In this document: piece by piece, positions 13,998-21,582 of the stretch
How the letters are laid out: each line of letters opens with the position of its first letter
Position numbering within the stretch: the stretch's first letter is position 1
Source: Acidobacteriaceae bacterium
GTDB lineage: Bacteria; Acidobacteriota; Terriglobia; Terriglobales; Acidobacteriaceae
Assembly (NCBI GenBank): GCA_030049955.1
Contig: JASIJX010000639.1
Span: 1 to 25,576 of the forward strand
Length of the DNA stretch: 25,576 nucleotides
Direction: 5' to 3'
The notes under the pieces: generated by a model
What the model was told of the DNA's origin: nothing
What the model saw: only the letters and a program-made list of their open reading frames with translations
The model's database searches: none
Made by a program: the position numbers and the translations under genes

Positions 13998-15803
13998 TTA
14001 CGCCGCCCGGGGCGGCAACGATTCGCTCGCCTGGGGAGGGCGGTCACAGGGAATGCGCAGCACAAAACATGCACCGTGCATGCTGCCTCTACCACCGGAA
14101 GGCCGCACCTCCAGGGTTCCGCCATGACGCCCTACGATCTGCTGCGTCACATAAAGGCCCAGCCCCGTGCCCACTTCGCGCTTGGTCGTGAAAAACGGCT
14201 CGAAGATATGTTCCATAACTTCGCTTGGGATTCCCGGTCCATTGTCCTGAACCACAACTTCGGCCACTCGTTCCCCGCGCTCCTGCGTGCAATCGATCTC
14301 CAGGGCAATCTTGCCGTGATTGCCAACGGCATCCACGGCGTTCGAGAACAGGTTGGCCATCGCCTGTCTCATTTCCCCGGGAATGCCGATAATGGGCGGG
14401 CAGGAATTGTACAGGCGGTCAACGGTGATCTCTTTAGCTTTTATTTTGTTCGCATACAGTTCCAGTACGGAATCCATGATTTGTGCAAGTTCCGTCGGCC
14501 GCGGTTCGTTCGACTCGCGGTAGAACCCAAGCGTCTGCCGCGTCATGTGAGCCACGCGAGCAAGTTCGCCCTCTGCCGCTGTGAGCTGTGCCACGACCGC
14601 GGTCGGCGCTCCAGGATTGATCTTGGCCAGATAGATCAGGTTTGACACAGCCTCGAGAGGATTATTGATTTCATGCGCAACTGTCGCCGACATTCTGGCC
14701 GCCGCAGTCAGCTTCTCAGTGCGGCGCAGCAGTTCCTGCGACTTGCGTTCGCTGGTGACGTCCCGGAACGCCAGCACCACGCCGACCAGCGAGTCCCGAT
14801 CATCCCGGATGGCGGCCGCACTGTCTTGAATCGGGATGCGCCGGCCATCCGCGTGCAGCATGATGTGATTGGCGAGCCCCAATACGCTCCCCTCTTGCAT
14901 GGCTTTTTCAACAGGGTTTTCTGCCGCCCTGCCAGTCACGTCGTTGGCTATGGGGAAGATTTCCTGAATGGGCCGGCCCACCGACTGCTGCGTTGTTTTT
15001 CCCGTCATCCGCTCTGCCAGCGGATTCATGAACGTCACCTTCCCCTCGTGGTCGGTGGCGATCACAGCATCTCCGATGCTCTTGAGAGTGACCCGGAACC
15101 ACTCCTCCTGTTCCCGAATCCTCCGGGTGTACCGCTCACGCAGGTGCATCTCTCGAAGGATGAACAGAGCGAGGAAGCACAACCCGAGTACAGCGACAGC
15201 TCCTACCAGATACAGGCTGTTGATGGTTTGCCGCACGCTGCGGTCGTATTCCGCGCTTCGGACCCGATCGAGTTGCTGTTCTTCCGCCTCCATACCCGCG
15301 ACACTTGCCCGCACCGCGTCCATAGCATGCATGCCCCAATTGGTGAGAACGAGTTTGCGCGCCTCTTCCCGCCTGCCCTGGTGGTAAAGGTCAATAGTCT
15401 CCTGCATTTCCGATGTTTTATCGGCGGCGAGCCAGCGCAATCTCGTCAGCTCCGCCACTAGCCGGTGATTGTCATTAAACAGTTGTGCAAGCCTGGCGAA
15501 ATGGGGCGAGACCTGCGCAACGGAAGTATTGTAGGTTTTGAGATAGTGGTCGTCGCCAGTAAGAAGGAAGCCGCGTTGTCCAGACTCGGCGTCCTTCAGC
15601 AGGAATTCGATGGCCTGCAGATGATAGATCACTTCGCGGGTGTGCAGGACCCAGACTTGGGCATCCATCTGCTGGTCCAGTTGCCGCCGCGTCATAAGAA
15701 TGCCCGCAACCAGCACCAGAACCAGGATGCCGAAACTCGCGAGTACGCTGAACGGCTTAAACAAACAGGTGCCCCACCTCAATTCGAAGCCGCCACAATC
15801 CAC
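13998..15803 (-). CDS. Orphan membrane sensor histidine kinase (CHASE3-PAS-HisKA-HATPase)
   Basis: This is a 601-residue sensor. A first membrane helix (about 18-36) and a second (about 197-217) bracket a periplasmic CHASE3 domain, recognised by LLKDAESGQRGFLLTGDDHYL (68-88). A PAS domain follows (about 233-350; DAVIATDHEGKVTFMNPLAE). The HisKA phospho-acceptor is H377 in AHEINNPLEAVSNL. The ATPase domain has the N-box NLFSNAVDAVG (484-494), G1 DNGPGIP (520-526), the F box FEPFFTT and G2 GTGLGLYVT (545-553). No response regulator is adjacent, so its partner is elsewhere. Start uncertain: the GTG at 15803 lacks a ribosome site, while a TTG 14 codons later (L15), preceded by GAGGTG, would begin right at the first helix and may be the real start. 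Confidence 0.9.
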   Translation of the reverse strand: MDCGGFELRWGTCLFKPFSVLASFGILVLVLVAGILMTRRQLDQQMDAQVWVLHTREVIYHLQAIEFLLKDAESGQRGFLLTGDDHYLKTYNTSVAQVSPHFARLAQLFNDNHRLVAELTRLRWLAADKTSEMQETIDLYHQGRREEARKLVLTNWGMHAMDAVRASVAGMEAEEQQLDRVRSAEYDRSVRQTINSLYLVGAVAVLGLCFLALFILREMHLRERYTRRIREQEEWFRVTLKSIGDAVIATDHEGKVTFMNPLAERMTGKTTQQSVGRPIQEIFPIANDVTGRAAENPVEKAMQEGSVLGLANHIMLHADGRRIPIQDSAAAIRDDRDSLVGVVLAFRDVTSERKSQELLRRTEKLTAAARMSATVAHEINNPLEAVSNLIYLAKINPGAPTAVVAQLTAAEGELARVAHMTRQTLGFYRESNEPRPTELAQIMDSVLELYANKIKAKEITVDRLYNSCPPIIGIPGEMRQAMANLFSNAVDAVGNHGKIALEIDCTQERGERVAEVVVQDNGPGIPSEVMEHIFEPFFTTKREVGTGLGLYVTQQIVGRHGGTLEVRPSGGRGSMHGACFVLRIPCDRPPQASESLPPRAA

Positions 15804-16002
15804 TGGGATGCCGCAGGTTCCGGCTGATTGGCCTGCGCAAAGAAGTGCCGGTAATCAGACTGCCTAAAACGCGCTTGTCACCCAAATTTTCCTACCAAAC
15901 TCTGCATATTAATTCCATCTGAATTGCGAAAATGATACTCAGAGGCCGCACCTGCAAACCGGGGTCGACACAAATGAGCCCAGTCGGCCACCGAAGTCCC
16001 GC

Positions 16003-16086
16003 CTTTTCAACACTTGCAACACTACCCTTTGTTTTCAAACACTTGCGCAAACAGAAAACGCTAACCCTTTTGTTTCCCACACTTGG
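16003..16086 (+). repeat. Three imperfect direct repeats of an ACCCTTT-GTTTYC-ACACTTG type
   Basis: Copies lie at 16003-16017 (short form CTTTTCAACACTTGC), 16024-16046 and 16064-16086; the last two are 40 bases apart. The core CAAACACTTGC / CCACACTTGG is shared. I have an impression of similar strings in other acidobacterial intergenic DNA, but cannot check it here. Confidence 0.65.
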
Positions 16087-16180
16087 TTTTAAAAGAAAAA
16101 CGAAATTCGCGACGGACAGCCGAAGCAGAGGACGTCCGAAGCAGACCAATGGCCCAACGGCTCGACCCGCCAATAGCCCG

Positions 16181-16277
16181 TAACCCCTTATGGCAGAGGA
16201 ATCTGCAGCTAACCCATGATGGTAGAGGAATTTAGCGCATTTCCTGCCGCTTAACCCAGGACAGCAGAGGAATTTAC
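16181..16277 (+). repeat. Three imperfect direct repeats TAACCC-N6-7-GCAGAGGAATTT
   Basis: Copies begin at 16181, 16210 and 16252 (spacings 29 and 42 bases). Each has TAACCC, a variable 6-7 bases, then G(C/T)AGAGGAATYT. The array ends about 130 bases before the ctaA start. Irregular spacing and divergence rule out a CRISPR. It could be a set of protein-binding sites or a decayed dispersed repeat. Confidence 0.65.
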
Positions 16278-16404
16278 GCCCGGAACCAGGGGTGGGGGTA
16301 TCCCGGGAAACTCAAGACGACTGCGAGATCGACTTTGCATCCCTGCGCCCTCAGCACGCCAGGAAAGAATTTAAACTTGAATTTGGACCCGGAGCCCGCC
16401 TGAG

Positions 16405-17379
16405 ATGTCCTCAACTGCAACCTCTATTCGTGCGCGCCGCCTTCCCTCACCGGCGTTGCGGCGTTTCGCCTGGGGCGTGCTCGCCTACTTCATCGCCGTC
16501 ATTCTTTGGGGAACACTGGTGCGCGCCACCGGCTCCGGCGCGGGCTGCGGCGACCACTGGCCGCTCTGCAACGGCACTGTCATCCAGCACTCGCCGCGCA
16601 CCGACACCATCATCGAATTCACCCACCGGCTCACAAGCGGCATCTCCTTCTTCTCGGTGGTCGGTCTACTGCTGTGGACGATCGCCGGCACAGTCCGCGG
16701 CCACCTGGCCCGCGCCGCCGCGGCCGCGGCGGTTGCGTTCACGCTTGTAGAGGCGATTCTCGGCGCGCTGCTCGTCAAGCTCGGACTCACCGCGCAGAGC
16801 CACTCGCCGCTGCGACCCTGGTATCTGGCGCTACATCTGGCGAACACGTTATTGTTGGTCGCGGCGCTGACGCTCGCGGCGCACATGCTCGGCCGCCGCA
16901 ATGGCTATCTTCGTCGTACTCTTCGAGTGGCGTCGCCCATTGGAGCGCTCGCCGGCCTCTTCGTTTTTCTCATCGTGGGCGTCACCGGCTCGCTGGCAGC
17001 GCTCGGCGATACGCTCTTCCCTGCACGATCGCTCAGCGCCGCGCTGGCGCAGGACTTTTCGTCGAAAAGCGGCTGGCTGATCCGCTGGCGCTGGACACAC
17101 CCGACGATCGCTTTTCTCGCCAGCGTTTTTCTCATCTGGCTGCTGGTCCGTGCAGTGCAGCGACCGAAAACTGGGAGCGGGTACTGGGACAACCGCGGCC
17201 TATCCGCTCTCGTCCTCGTTCTGCTGGCCGTGCAATATGTGCTGGGCGTGATGGACGTGGCATGGCTTGCGCCGGTTTGGCTGCAGATCGTACACCTGCT
17301 CGGCGCCGATGTACTGTGGGCAGCGCTCATAGTGCTCACAGCGAGACTCACGCTGCAGCCGGTGGAACAGCGGAGCTAG
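16405..17379 (+). CDS. ctaA: Haem A synthase (CtaA/COX15 family)
   Basis: This 324-residue, eight-helix inner-membrane protein oxidises a methyl group of haem O to give haem A for cytochrome c oxidase. The four haem-ligand histidines expected of the family are visible: H74 in EFTHRLTSG (with conserved E71), H143 in LALHLANT, H231 in RWTHP and H296 in QIVHLLGADVLW. The first outer loop has the cysteine pair C48/C55 (GCGDHWPLCNG) typical of the Bacillus-type CtaA. A second EFTHR-like unit is not present, as expected for the two-half pseudo-repeat with histidines only. A GGAG lies 11 bases upstream of the ATG. No ctaB or oxidase subunit genes are adjacent, so it stands alone here, ending at a strong terminator. 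Confidence 0.93.
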   Translation: MSSTATSIRARRLPSPALRRFAWGVLAYFIAVILWGTLVRATGSGAGCGDHWPLCNGTVIQHSPRTDTIIEFTHRLTSGISFFSVVGLLLWTIAGTVRGHLARAAAAAAVAFTLVEAILGALLVKLGLTAQSHSPLRPWYLALHLANTLLLVAALTLAAHMLGRRNGYLRRTLRVASPIGALAGLFVFLIVGVTGSLAALGDTLFPARSLSAALAQDFSSKSGWLIRWRWTHPTIAFLASVFLIWLLVRAVQRPKTGSGYWDNRGLSALVLVLLAVQYVLGVMDVAWLAPVWLQIVHLLGADVLWAALIVLTARLTLQPVEQRS

Positions 17380-17385
17380 AAAAGC

Positions 17386-17415
17386 AAAAAGGCCCCGTCA
17401 CCGGGGCCTCTTTTT
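17386..17415. terminator. Bidirectional intrinsic terminator between ctaA and the sugar operon
   Basis: AGGCCCCG / CGGGGCCT forms an 8-bp GC-rich stem with loop TCAC (17390-17409). A run of A precedes it and CTTTTT follows, so a U-tract is made on both strands. It serves convergent ctaA (plus) and the isomerase gene (minus). Confidence 0.93.
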
Positions 17416-17432
17416 CAAGCTCCTCTTTTTCG

Positions 17433-18875
17433 TCAACACTTCCTATTCCCCTCTAGATCCTCGGGATGGTAATAGCTCTCCCACCCGAGGTACCGCACCG
17501 CCGCTTCATGCACAGCCTTTGACACTTCGCTGAAGTTTGCCGCCACGTGGTGCTCGAAGCCTTCGCGGCAGATGTATTTGAGCAGCTTCTGCAGTTCGGG
17601 GATCTCCGCTACGCCGGCGCCGCCGAAGGTTTCGAGCGGATCGTCAGTGAAGCGGCCCGGGCCCGTATAGCCGCGAATGACTCCGCGCCGGTCGTCAGTC
17701 GAATAGCGCGCAAAGCTCATTGCGCCTGACTTCACGCGGCCTACGCAGGTGCCGAAGGTGTTCTCCTTGCCTACGGTTCCGGCGATGATCTCCTGATAGT
17801 CCATGCGCGCTTCTTTGAAGAAGTGCTTGGGCAGATTCGAGCAGTGGAAGCAGACGCACTTGTTCGGATCGCTGCCGTAATTGTTGTTCCAGTCGAGCAG
17901 CGCCGACGGAGTGCCCGAGGCCAGCGCCATCATATACATGCTCAGCACACCGGGTACATCGACCTCGCAGGCCGAGGGAATGAGGTTGTTGCTCATCATG
18001 CTCATCACCGTACACGGCACCACGCCGAAGAACTCTTCCATCGAGGTCCAGCACTGCACGGCGCTGATGGTGCAATGGGTCTGCTTCATCCACCCATCGA
18101 TGACGGCGCCCAGCTTGGCCATCTTTAGCAGCGCATCGTCGGGAATGCCTTGCGTAGTCACGTAGCCCTTGATGGCCTTCAGCTTTTCCTGCGCCGCATC
18201 GTCGTTGTCCTTCATGCGGTTGATGCGGCCGAAGATCTCCGAGAGATCGATCGGCTCGACCGAAATTCCGGCCGTCTCCAGAATCCGTTCCGAGTAGCGC
18301 ACCGTGTTGAACGCTGACGGCCGCGCGCCGATGGCGCCGATGCGCAGGTTTTTGAGCCCCTTCACGACACGGCACACCTGCGAGAACCACTCGAGATCGG
18401 CCTTGAACTCCGGCGAGGAAGGGCTCTCGGTGTGCAGCGTGGTCAGCGAGTACGCGATGCCGTACTGCATCAGGTTGTTGCACGCGCTCATTTTGCCGCA
18501 AAAACTATCACGGCGTGTGGCGATGGTCATGGCATCTGCGCGATCCGGCGTGGCCTGCACCAGCACCGGCACCTTCAGGCCTGAGAGGCGGATTGCGTCC
18601 GCAACGCCGCGCTCGTCGCCAAAGTTGGGCAGCGTCACGATGATGCCGTCGATCTCATCGCCGTGCTGTTTGAACAACTCCGCGCAGCGCTGCGCCTCAG
18701 CGTAGGTTTCCACCGCGCCGTACTTCGACTGCTCCGGCCCCAGCACCACGGCGCGCGCGCCAGCCTTTTCAAGAACGGCAATCATCTCCTCGCGGCCGGT
18801 CTTTGCCAGGTGATCCGGGAAGAATCCGCGGTTTCCAACCACCACTCCAAACGTCATCGTGCGCTGCGCTGCCAT
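17433..18875 (-). CDS. L-fucose/L-arabinose isomerase-family protein
   Basis: This 480-residue cytosolic enzyme belongs to the fucose/arabinose isomerase superfamily, which converts aldoses to ketoses with a divalent metal. The first ~170 residues are the substrate-facing domains (FGVVVGNRGFFP, VLVQATP, RRDSFCGKMSACNN). The core QCWTSMEEFFGVVPCTVMS (274-292) with E280/E281, CEVDVPG (303-309) with D306, and CFHCSNLPKHF (342-352) with H344 supplies likely metal and substrate ligands. The C-terminus (GFEHHVAANFS) closes the barrel domain. It is shorter than E. coli FucI (about 590), as in many members annotated only as fucose-isomerase-like, so the true substrate is unknown. A GGGAG box lies eight bases before the ATG. 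It is the last gene of the operon with the symporter, which fits uptake followed by isomerisation. Confidence 0.85.
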   Translation of the reverse strand: MAAQRTMTFGVVVGNRGFFPDHLAKTGREEMIAVLEKAGARAVVLGPEQSKYGAVETYAEAQRCAELFKQHGDEIDGIIVTLPNFGDERGVADAIRLSGLKVPVLVQATPDRADAMTIATRRDSFCGKMSACNNLMQYGIAYSLTTLHTESPSSPEFKADLEWFSQVCRVVKGLKNLRIGAIGARPSAFNTVRYSERILETAGISVEPIDLSEIFGRINRMKDNDDAAQEKLKAIKGYVTTQGIPDDALLKMAKLGAVIDGWMKQTHCTISAVQCWTSMEEFFGVVPCTVMSMMSNNLIPSACEVDVPGVLSMYMMALASGTPSALLDWNNNYGSDPNKCVCFHCSNLPKHFFKEARMDYQEIIAGTVGKENTFGTCVGRVKSGAMSFARYSTDDRRGVIRGYTGPGRFTDDPLETFGGAGVAEIPELQKLLKYICREGFEHHVAANFSEVSKAVHEAAVRYLGWESYYHPEDLEGNRKC

Positions 18876-18986
18876 TGCTCTGCTCCCTGTTGTTGTTCGT
18901 CTGTTGATTCGCGTGTTTCTATACGTTCCAACTTGTGCTGTTGTGCTGTTGCTCCAACTTAGGTTGTGTTTGCAGCTTAATTTCGC

Positions 18987-19005
18987 GGTTTCTCAACGAG
19001 AAACC
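18987..19005 (-). other. Hairpin just after the small membrane gene, inside the sugar operon
   Basis: GGTTTCTC / GAGAAACC is a perfect 8-bp stem with a 3-base loop, starting two bases beyond the stop codon on the minus strand. There is no U-run. It and the 132-base gap before the isomerase suggest processing or partial attenuation that separates transporter and enzyme levels. Confidence 0.55.
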
Positions 19006-19007
19006 TT

Positions 19008-19226
19008 CTACTTCTTCTGTGCTCCCGGTCGAAACTTCACCAGATAAAAGAGCCCGAGGGCCGCCATCAGCGCGCCCCACCACACCGGCGCGTGCAGGTT
19101 CGGCAGAGCCACATTCGGTGCTTCTCCCGTAACCAGCGAGAAGATCCCATAGCCCAGGATCATGCCGCCGTAGACGGCCAGAAGCACGCCAATAAAGAAC
19201 CATATCGAAATGCGCGCAGAATGCAT
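19008..19226 (-). CDS. Small two-helix membrane protein in the sugar operon
   Basis: This 72-residue protein has two hydrophobic helices, about residues 7-31 (ISIWFFIGVLLAVYGGMILG) and 46-64 (APVWWGALMAALGLFYLV), joined by a short Pro/Asn-rich loop, and a basic tail (KFRPGAQKK). GGAGG lies six bases before the ATG, and the start is only 10 bases after the symporter stop, so it is translated from the same transcript. I do not recognise a named family. Its place between transporter and isomerase suggests an accessory subunit or stabiliser of the symporter, which is inference. Confidence 0.8.
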   Translation of the reverse strand: MHSARISIWFFIGVLLAVYGGMILGYGIFSLVTGEAPNVALPNLHAPVWWGALMAALGLFYLVKFRPGAQKK

Positions 19227-19236
19227 GCAAGCCCTC

Positions 19237-21009
19237 CTACCAGAAGATTACGTTCAGCGCTATCAGCAGCACGATGGCGATCACCGTCCAGAACCACTCG
19301 TTTTTCCAGAACGGCGCAGGCGGCTCGGCCGGCAGCTTGGTTGCGCCGTAAACCAGCCCATCAAGCTCGACCACAGGCCGCGGCTTGCTGAACAGGCTCA
19401 CCACAAACGTTACGATTACTGCCACGCTCACCGACCACAGCGCGCGGTACATGTCTTCGGCCATTGATTTCGCGTCGCGTGACAGCGCCACGTAGCGCAA
19501 CGCCGCGGGGTCAACTTTGACCCACGCCCAAAGCCCGATCGAAGCCAGCGTGCCGAGCAGCAGTCCCCAGAATCCTCCGGCTCGCGTGCCCCGCTTCCAG
19601 AACATGCCCATCAGCACCACGCCAAGCAGCGGCGAGATGAAGAAGCTGAACAGCGCCTGCACGTAATCCATGATGCCGTGCGCGCCCATCACCATGTAGG
19701 CCGTTCCGATGGAAATAACCACGCCCAGGATCGTGGCCCATCGGCCCACAGTAACGTAATGCTTATCAGGCGCGTTCTTCACGAGGAGCGGCTGGTAGAT
19801 GTCATACGTCCACACGGCTGAGAATGCGCTGACGTTGCCAGCCATGCCGCTCATAAAGCCGGCAATCAGCGCCGTCACTCCCAACCCGAGCAGCCCCGGG
19901 CCAAGATAGCGCACCATCATCAGCGGCAACACTTCGTTGTAGCTGTGAGGATGCAACGCGCTCACCTGATCCTGGCCGACAAGAACCATCGGCGTGCCGT
20001 TGGGGTTCTTGAGCATCGCCAGGCCCAGCAGGCCGGGCAGAATGACGATGAACGGCACCGCCATCTTGAAGAATGAGCCGATGATCGGAGCCATGCGCGC
20101 CGAGCGCAGATTGTCTGCCGCAAGCACGCGCTGCACAACGAGAAAGTCTGTCGTCCAGTAGCCGAAGCTGATGGCGAAACCGAGGCCGAAGACGATGCCC
20201 GTCCAGTGAATGCCCATGGGGTTCGAGGAGAAATGCCCCATGCTGCGCCACATGTGCGTGTAGTCGCCCGCTGGTATCACGCCGTCCGCGATATTGCGCG
20301 CGATCTTGGCTTTCAGCCCGCTCCAGCCGCCAGCTTCGACAAGGCCGAGGATGGGCACCAAAAGCGCGCCCGCCCAGATGAGCACGAACTGCAGAACCTC
20401 GTTAAAAATGGCCGAGCGCAACCCGCCCAGCGCCACGTATGCCGCCACCGCCAGCGAAGAGACCACGATCGAAAAGTTCAGGTCCCAGCCGAGCACCACG
20501 CGCATCACTTCAGCCATGGCGAACATGTTCACGCCGCTCATCAGCACCGTCATCAGCGCGAACGAAACGGCCGAAACCACGCTCGCTCCCTGGCCGTAGC
20601 GCAGCTTCAGGTATCCGGGCACGGAGTGCGTCTTGCACACGTAGTAGAACGGCATCATGACCATGCCCAGAAAGAGCATGGCCGGAATGGCCCCAATCCA
20701 GTACCAGTGCGCGGCAAGAATGCCGTACTGATAGGTCGAGCCCGCCCAGCCCATCAGCTCAAGCGAGCCAAGGTTCGCGGAAACGAAGCTCAGGCCGGCG
20801 ATCCATGCCGTCATTTCACGGCCGGCCATGAAGAACTCTTCACTGGTGTTGGCCAGCCCCTTCAAGTAGAAGCCAATCCAGATCACCATCGCGAAGTAGA
20901 TGGCGATTACAGCGATATCCAGACCATGCAAATGCGCCAGCGGGTCAGCGATAAGTGCCAGGCGGGCAGGAACTGCACCAAGAGAGCTGGCGGCAATCGA
21001 AAGGAACAT
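19237..21009 (-). CDS. Sodium:solute symporter (SSS family), probable sugar uptake
   Basis: This 590-residue protein has about 14 membrane helices in the LeuT-like SSS arrangement. Recognisable blocks are LDIAVIAIYFAMVIWIGFYL (helix 1), the loop NTSEEFFMAGREMTAWIAG followed by LSFVSANLGSLELMGWAGS (the sodium/substrate region typical of sugar members), VPGYLKLRYG, GLRSAIFNEVLQ, and FMSGMAGNVSAFSAVWTYD before the later helices. Close relatives carry galactose, glucose or inositol with Na+; the exact sugar cannot be read here. The C-terminus ends in an extra helix (FWTVIAIVLLIALNVIFW). AAGGTGA lies just before the ATG. It is the first gene of the operon behind the promoter and operator at 21065-21094. 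Confidence 0.92.
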   Translation of the reverse strand: MFLSIAASSLGAVPARLALIADPLAHLHGLDIAVIAIYFAMVIWIGFYLKGLANTSEEFFMAGREMTAWIAGLSFVSANLGSLELMGWAGSTYQYGILAAHWYWIGAIPAMLFLGMVMMPFYYVCKTHSVPGYLKLRYGQGASVVSAVSFALMTVLMSGVNMFAMAEVMRVVLGWDLNFSIVVSSLAVAAYVALGGLRSAIFNEVLQFVLIWAGALLVPILGLVEAGGWSGLKAKIARNIADGVIPAGDYTHMWRSMGHFSSNPMGIHWTGIVFGLGFAISFGYWTTDFLVVQRVLAADNLRSARMAPIIGSFFKMAVPFIVILPGLLGLAMLKNPNGTPMVLVGQDQVSALHPHSYNEVLPLMMVRYLGPGLLGLGVTALIAGFMSGMAGNVSAFSAVWTYDIYQPLLVKNAPDKHYVTVGRWATILGVVISIGTAYMVMGAHGIMDYVQALFSFFISPLLGVVLMGMFWKRGTRAGGFWGLLLGTLASIGLWAWVKVDPAALRYVALSRDAKSMAEDMYRALWSVSVAVIVTFVVSLFSKPRPVVELDGLVYGATKLPAEPPAPFWKNEWFWTVIAIVLLIALNVIFW

Positions 21010-21064
21010 GCGTCACCTTGACGTCCCAGGAGTCAATCCCGGATGGAATGGGTAGCCGACCCTT

Positions 21065-21080
21065 AGTAAATTGCTTTACT
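21065..21080 (-). promoter_or_regulatory. LacI-type operator overlapping the -10 of the sugar operon
   Basis: AGTAAA-TTGC-TTTACT is a perfect 6-bp dyad with a 4-base centre. It fits the GTAAA-N4-TTTAC half-sites used by many LacI-family sugar repressors, though the usual central CG is TG here. It covers the -10 box and part of the spacer, so a bound repressor would block polymerase. No LacI-family gene is in the window. Confidence 0.65.
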
Positions 21081-21094
21081 TGGGATTTTGTCAA
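21065..21094 (-). promoter_or_regulatory. Sigma-70-type promoter of the sugar operon
   Basis: On the minus strand a perfect -35 TTGACA (21094-21089), an 18-base spacer and a -10 TTTACT (21070-21065, four of six matches to TATAAT) predict a start near 21058. That leaves a leader of about 50 bases before the symporter ATG. Confidence 0.7.
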
Positions 21095-21196
21095 GCAGAA
21101 AGCAGTGCGCGCAAGCTTTTGGGTGTGTTGCTCCGCTAGCGCCAGCCATCCGGACAGCTGATGCATCCAAGATTGAGAAATCGCTTTCCCGAGAAA

Positions 21197-21216
21197 TGTA
21201 GCACGCTGTAGCACGC
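21197..21216 (+). repeat. 10-bp tandem duplication
   Basis: TGTAGCACGC occurs twice head to tail, exactly. It lies in the intergenic stretch between the symporter promoter and the subtilase remnant; no function is evident. Confidence 0.7.
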
Positions 21217-21270
21217 TTACGTTATGGGCCTCGCCTGGACACAATTCCGCGCCCGGTCTTTATGCCTCTT

Positions 21271-21500
21271 TTCAAGCTGGTAGCTCTCCCAGATCGGCCG
21301 TCCCAGCGAGGGGTTGAGCGCGCGGAGGTTGTGGGTGCTTTTCAACTGAATGGCCGCCTGAATCGCCTCGATCACGGAAGAGTCCGTCCCGGCACCATTG
21401 GCATTCAGCGCGTAGGTTGATCAGGATGCGTTCGGCGCCGCGCCATAAAAGGTACGGCTGTAGCGCGATCCAGCGTTCCGCGTCTTGAGACAATCCATCC
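21271..21500 (-). pseudogene. Remnant of an S8 subtilase (subtilisin-like serine protease)
   Basis: On the minus strand 46 codons (21408 down to 21271) read GAGTDSSVIEAIQAAIQLKS, then STHNLRALNPSLGRPIWESY, which is the segment between the catalytic His and Ser of subtilases (usual form NIRVINLSLGRPV.ES). Just upstream INLR appears in another frame (about 21424-21409), and further upstream SRYSRTFYGAAPNAS returns to the first frame (about 21466-21425) before a TGA. Two compensating small indels thus break the gene. Neither catalytic Asp/His nor Ser is present, and homology stops after ESYQLE. Only about 65 of several hundred residues remain, with no start, so it is dead sequence in the sugar-operon/outer-membrane-protein gap. 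Confidence 0.8.
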
Positions 21501-21582
21501 ACCCTTCCGCATCATTTACCATCTAGTTCAAGAGCACCACGCCGCAAAGTAAGCATTTGATCAAGAGGGAGATCGTCCTGCT

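Larger units (their letters stand above)
15804..16404. other. 600-bp repeat-bearing intergenic region between the kinase and ctaA
   Basis: The divergent kinase and ctaA genes are separated by 600 bases holding two families of short direct repeats (16003-16086 and 16181-16277). Open frames of about 80-90 codons cross it on both strands (plus 15932-16183, minus 15892-16173), but they run over the repeats and have no ribosome site or recognisable domain, so I do not call them genes. Promoters for both neighbours should lie here. Confidence 0.6.

Noticed and set aside
14673..15461. Plus-strand open frame of 262 codons opposite the histidine kinase
   Set aside because: It mirrors a well-supported kinase on the other strand and has no recognisable domain.
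15892..16183. Overlapping 80-90 codon open frames on both strands in the kinase-ctaA gap
   Set aside because: They run through short direct repeats, lack ribosome sites and show no domain; best read as chance frames over repeats.
16181..16277. Possible CRISPR array
   Set aside because: Repeats are short and divergent, spacing is irregular (29 and 42), and there are no cas genes.
17695..18501. 268-codon minus-strand open frame inside the isomerase gene
   Set aside because: Frame shadow of the isomerase, which carries family motifs in the main frame.
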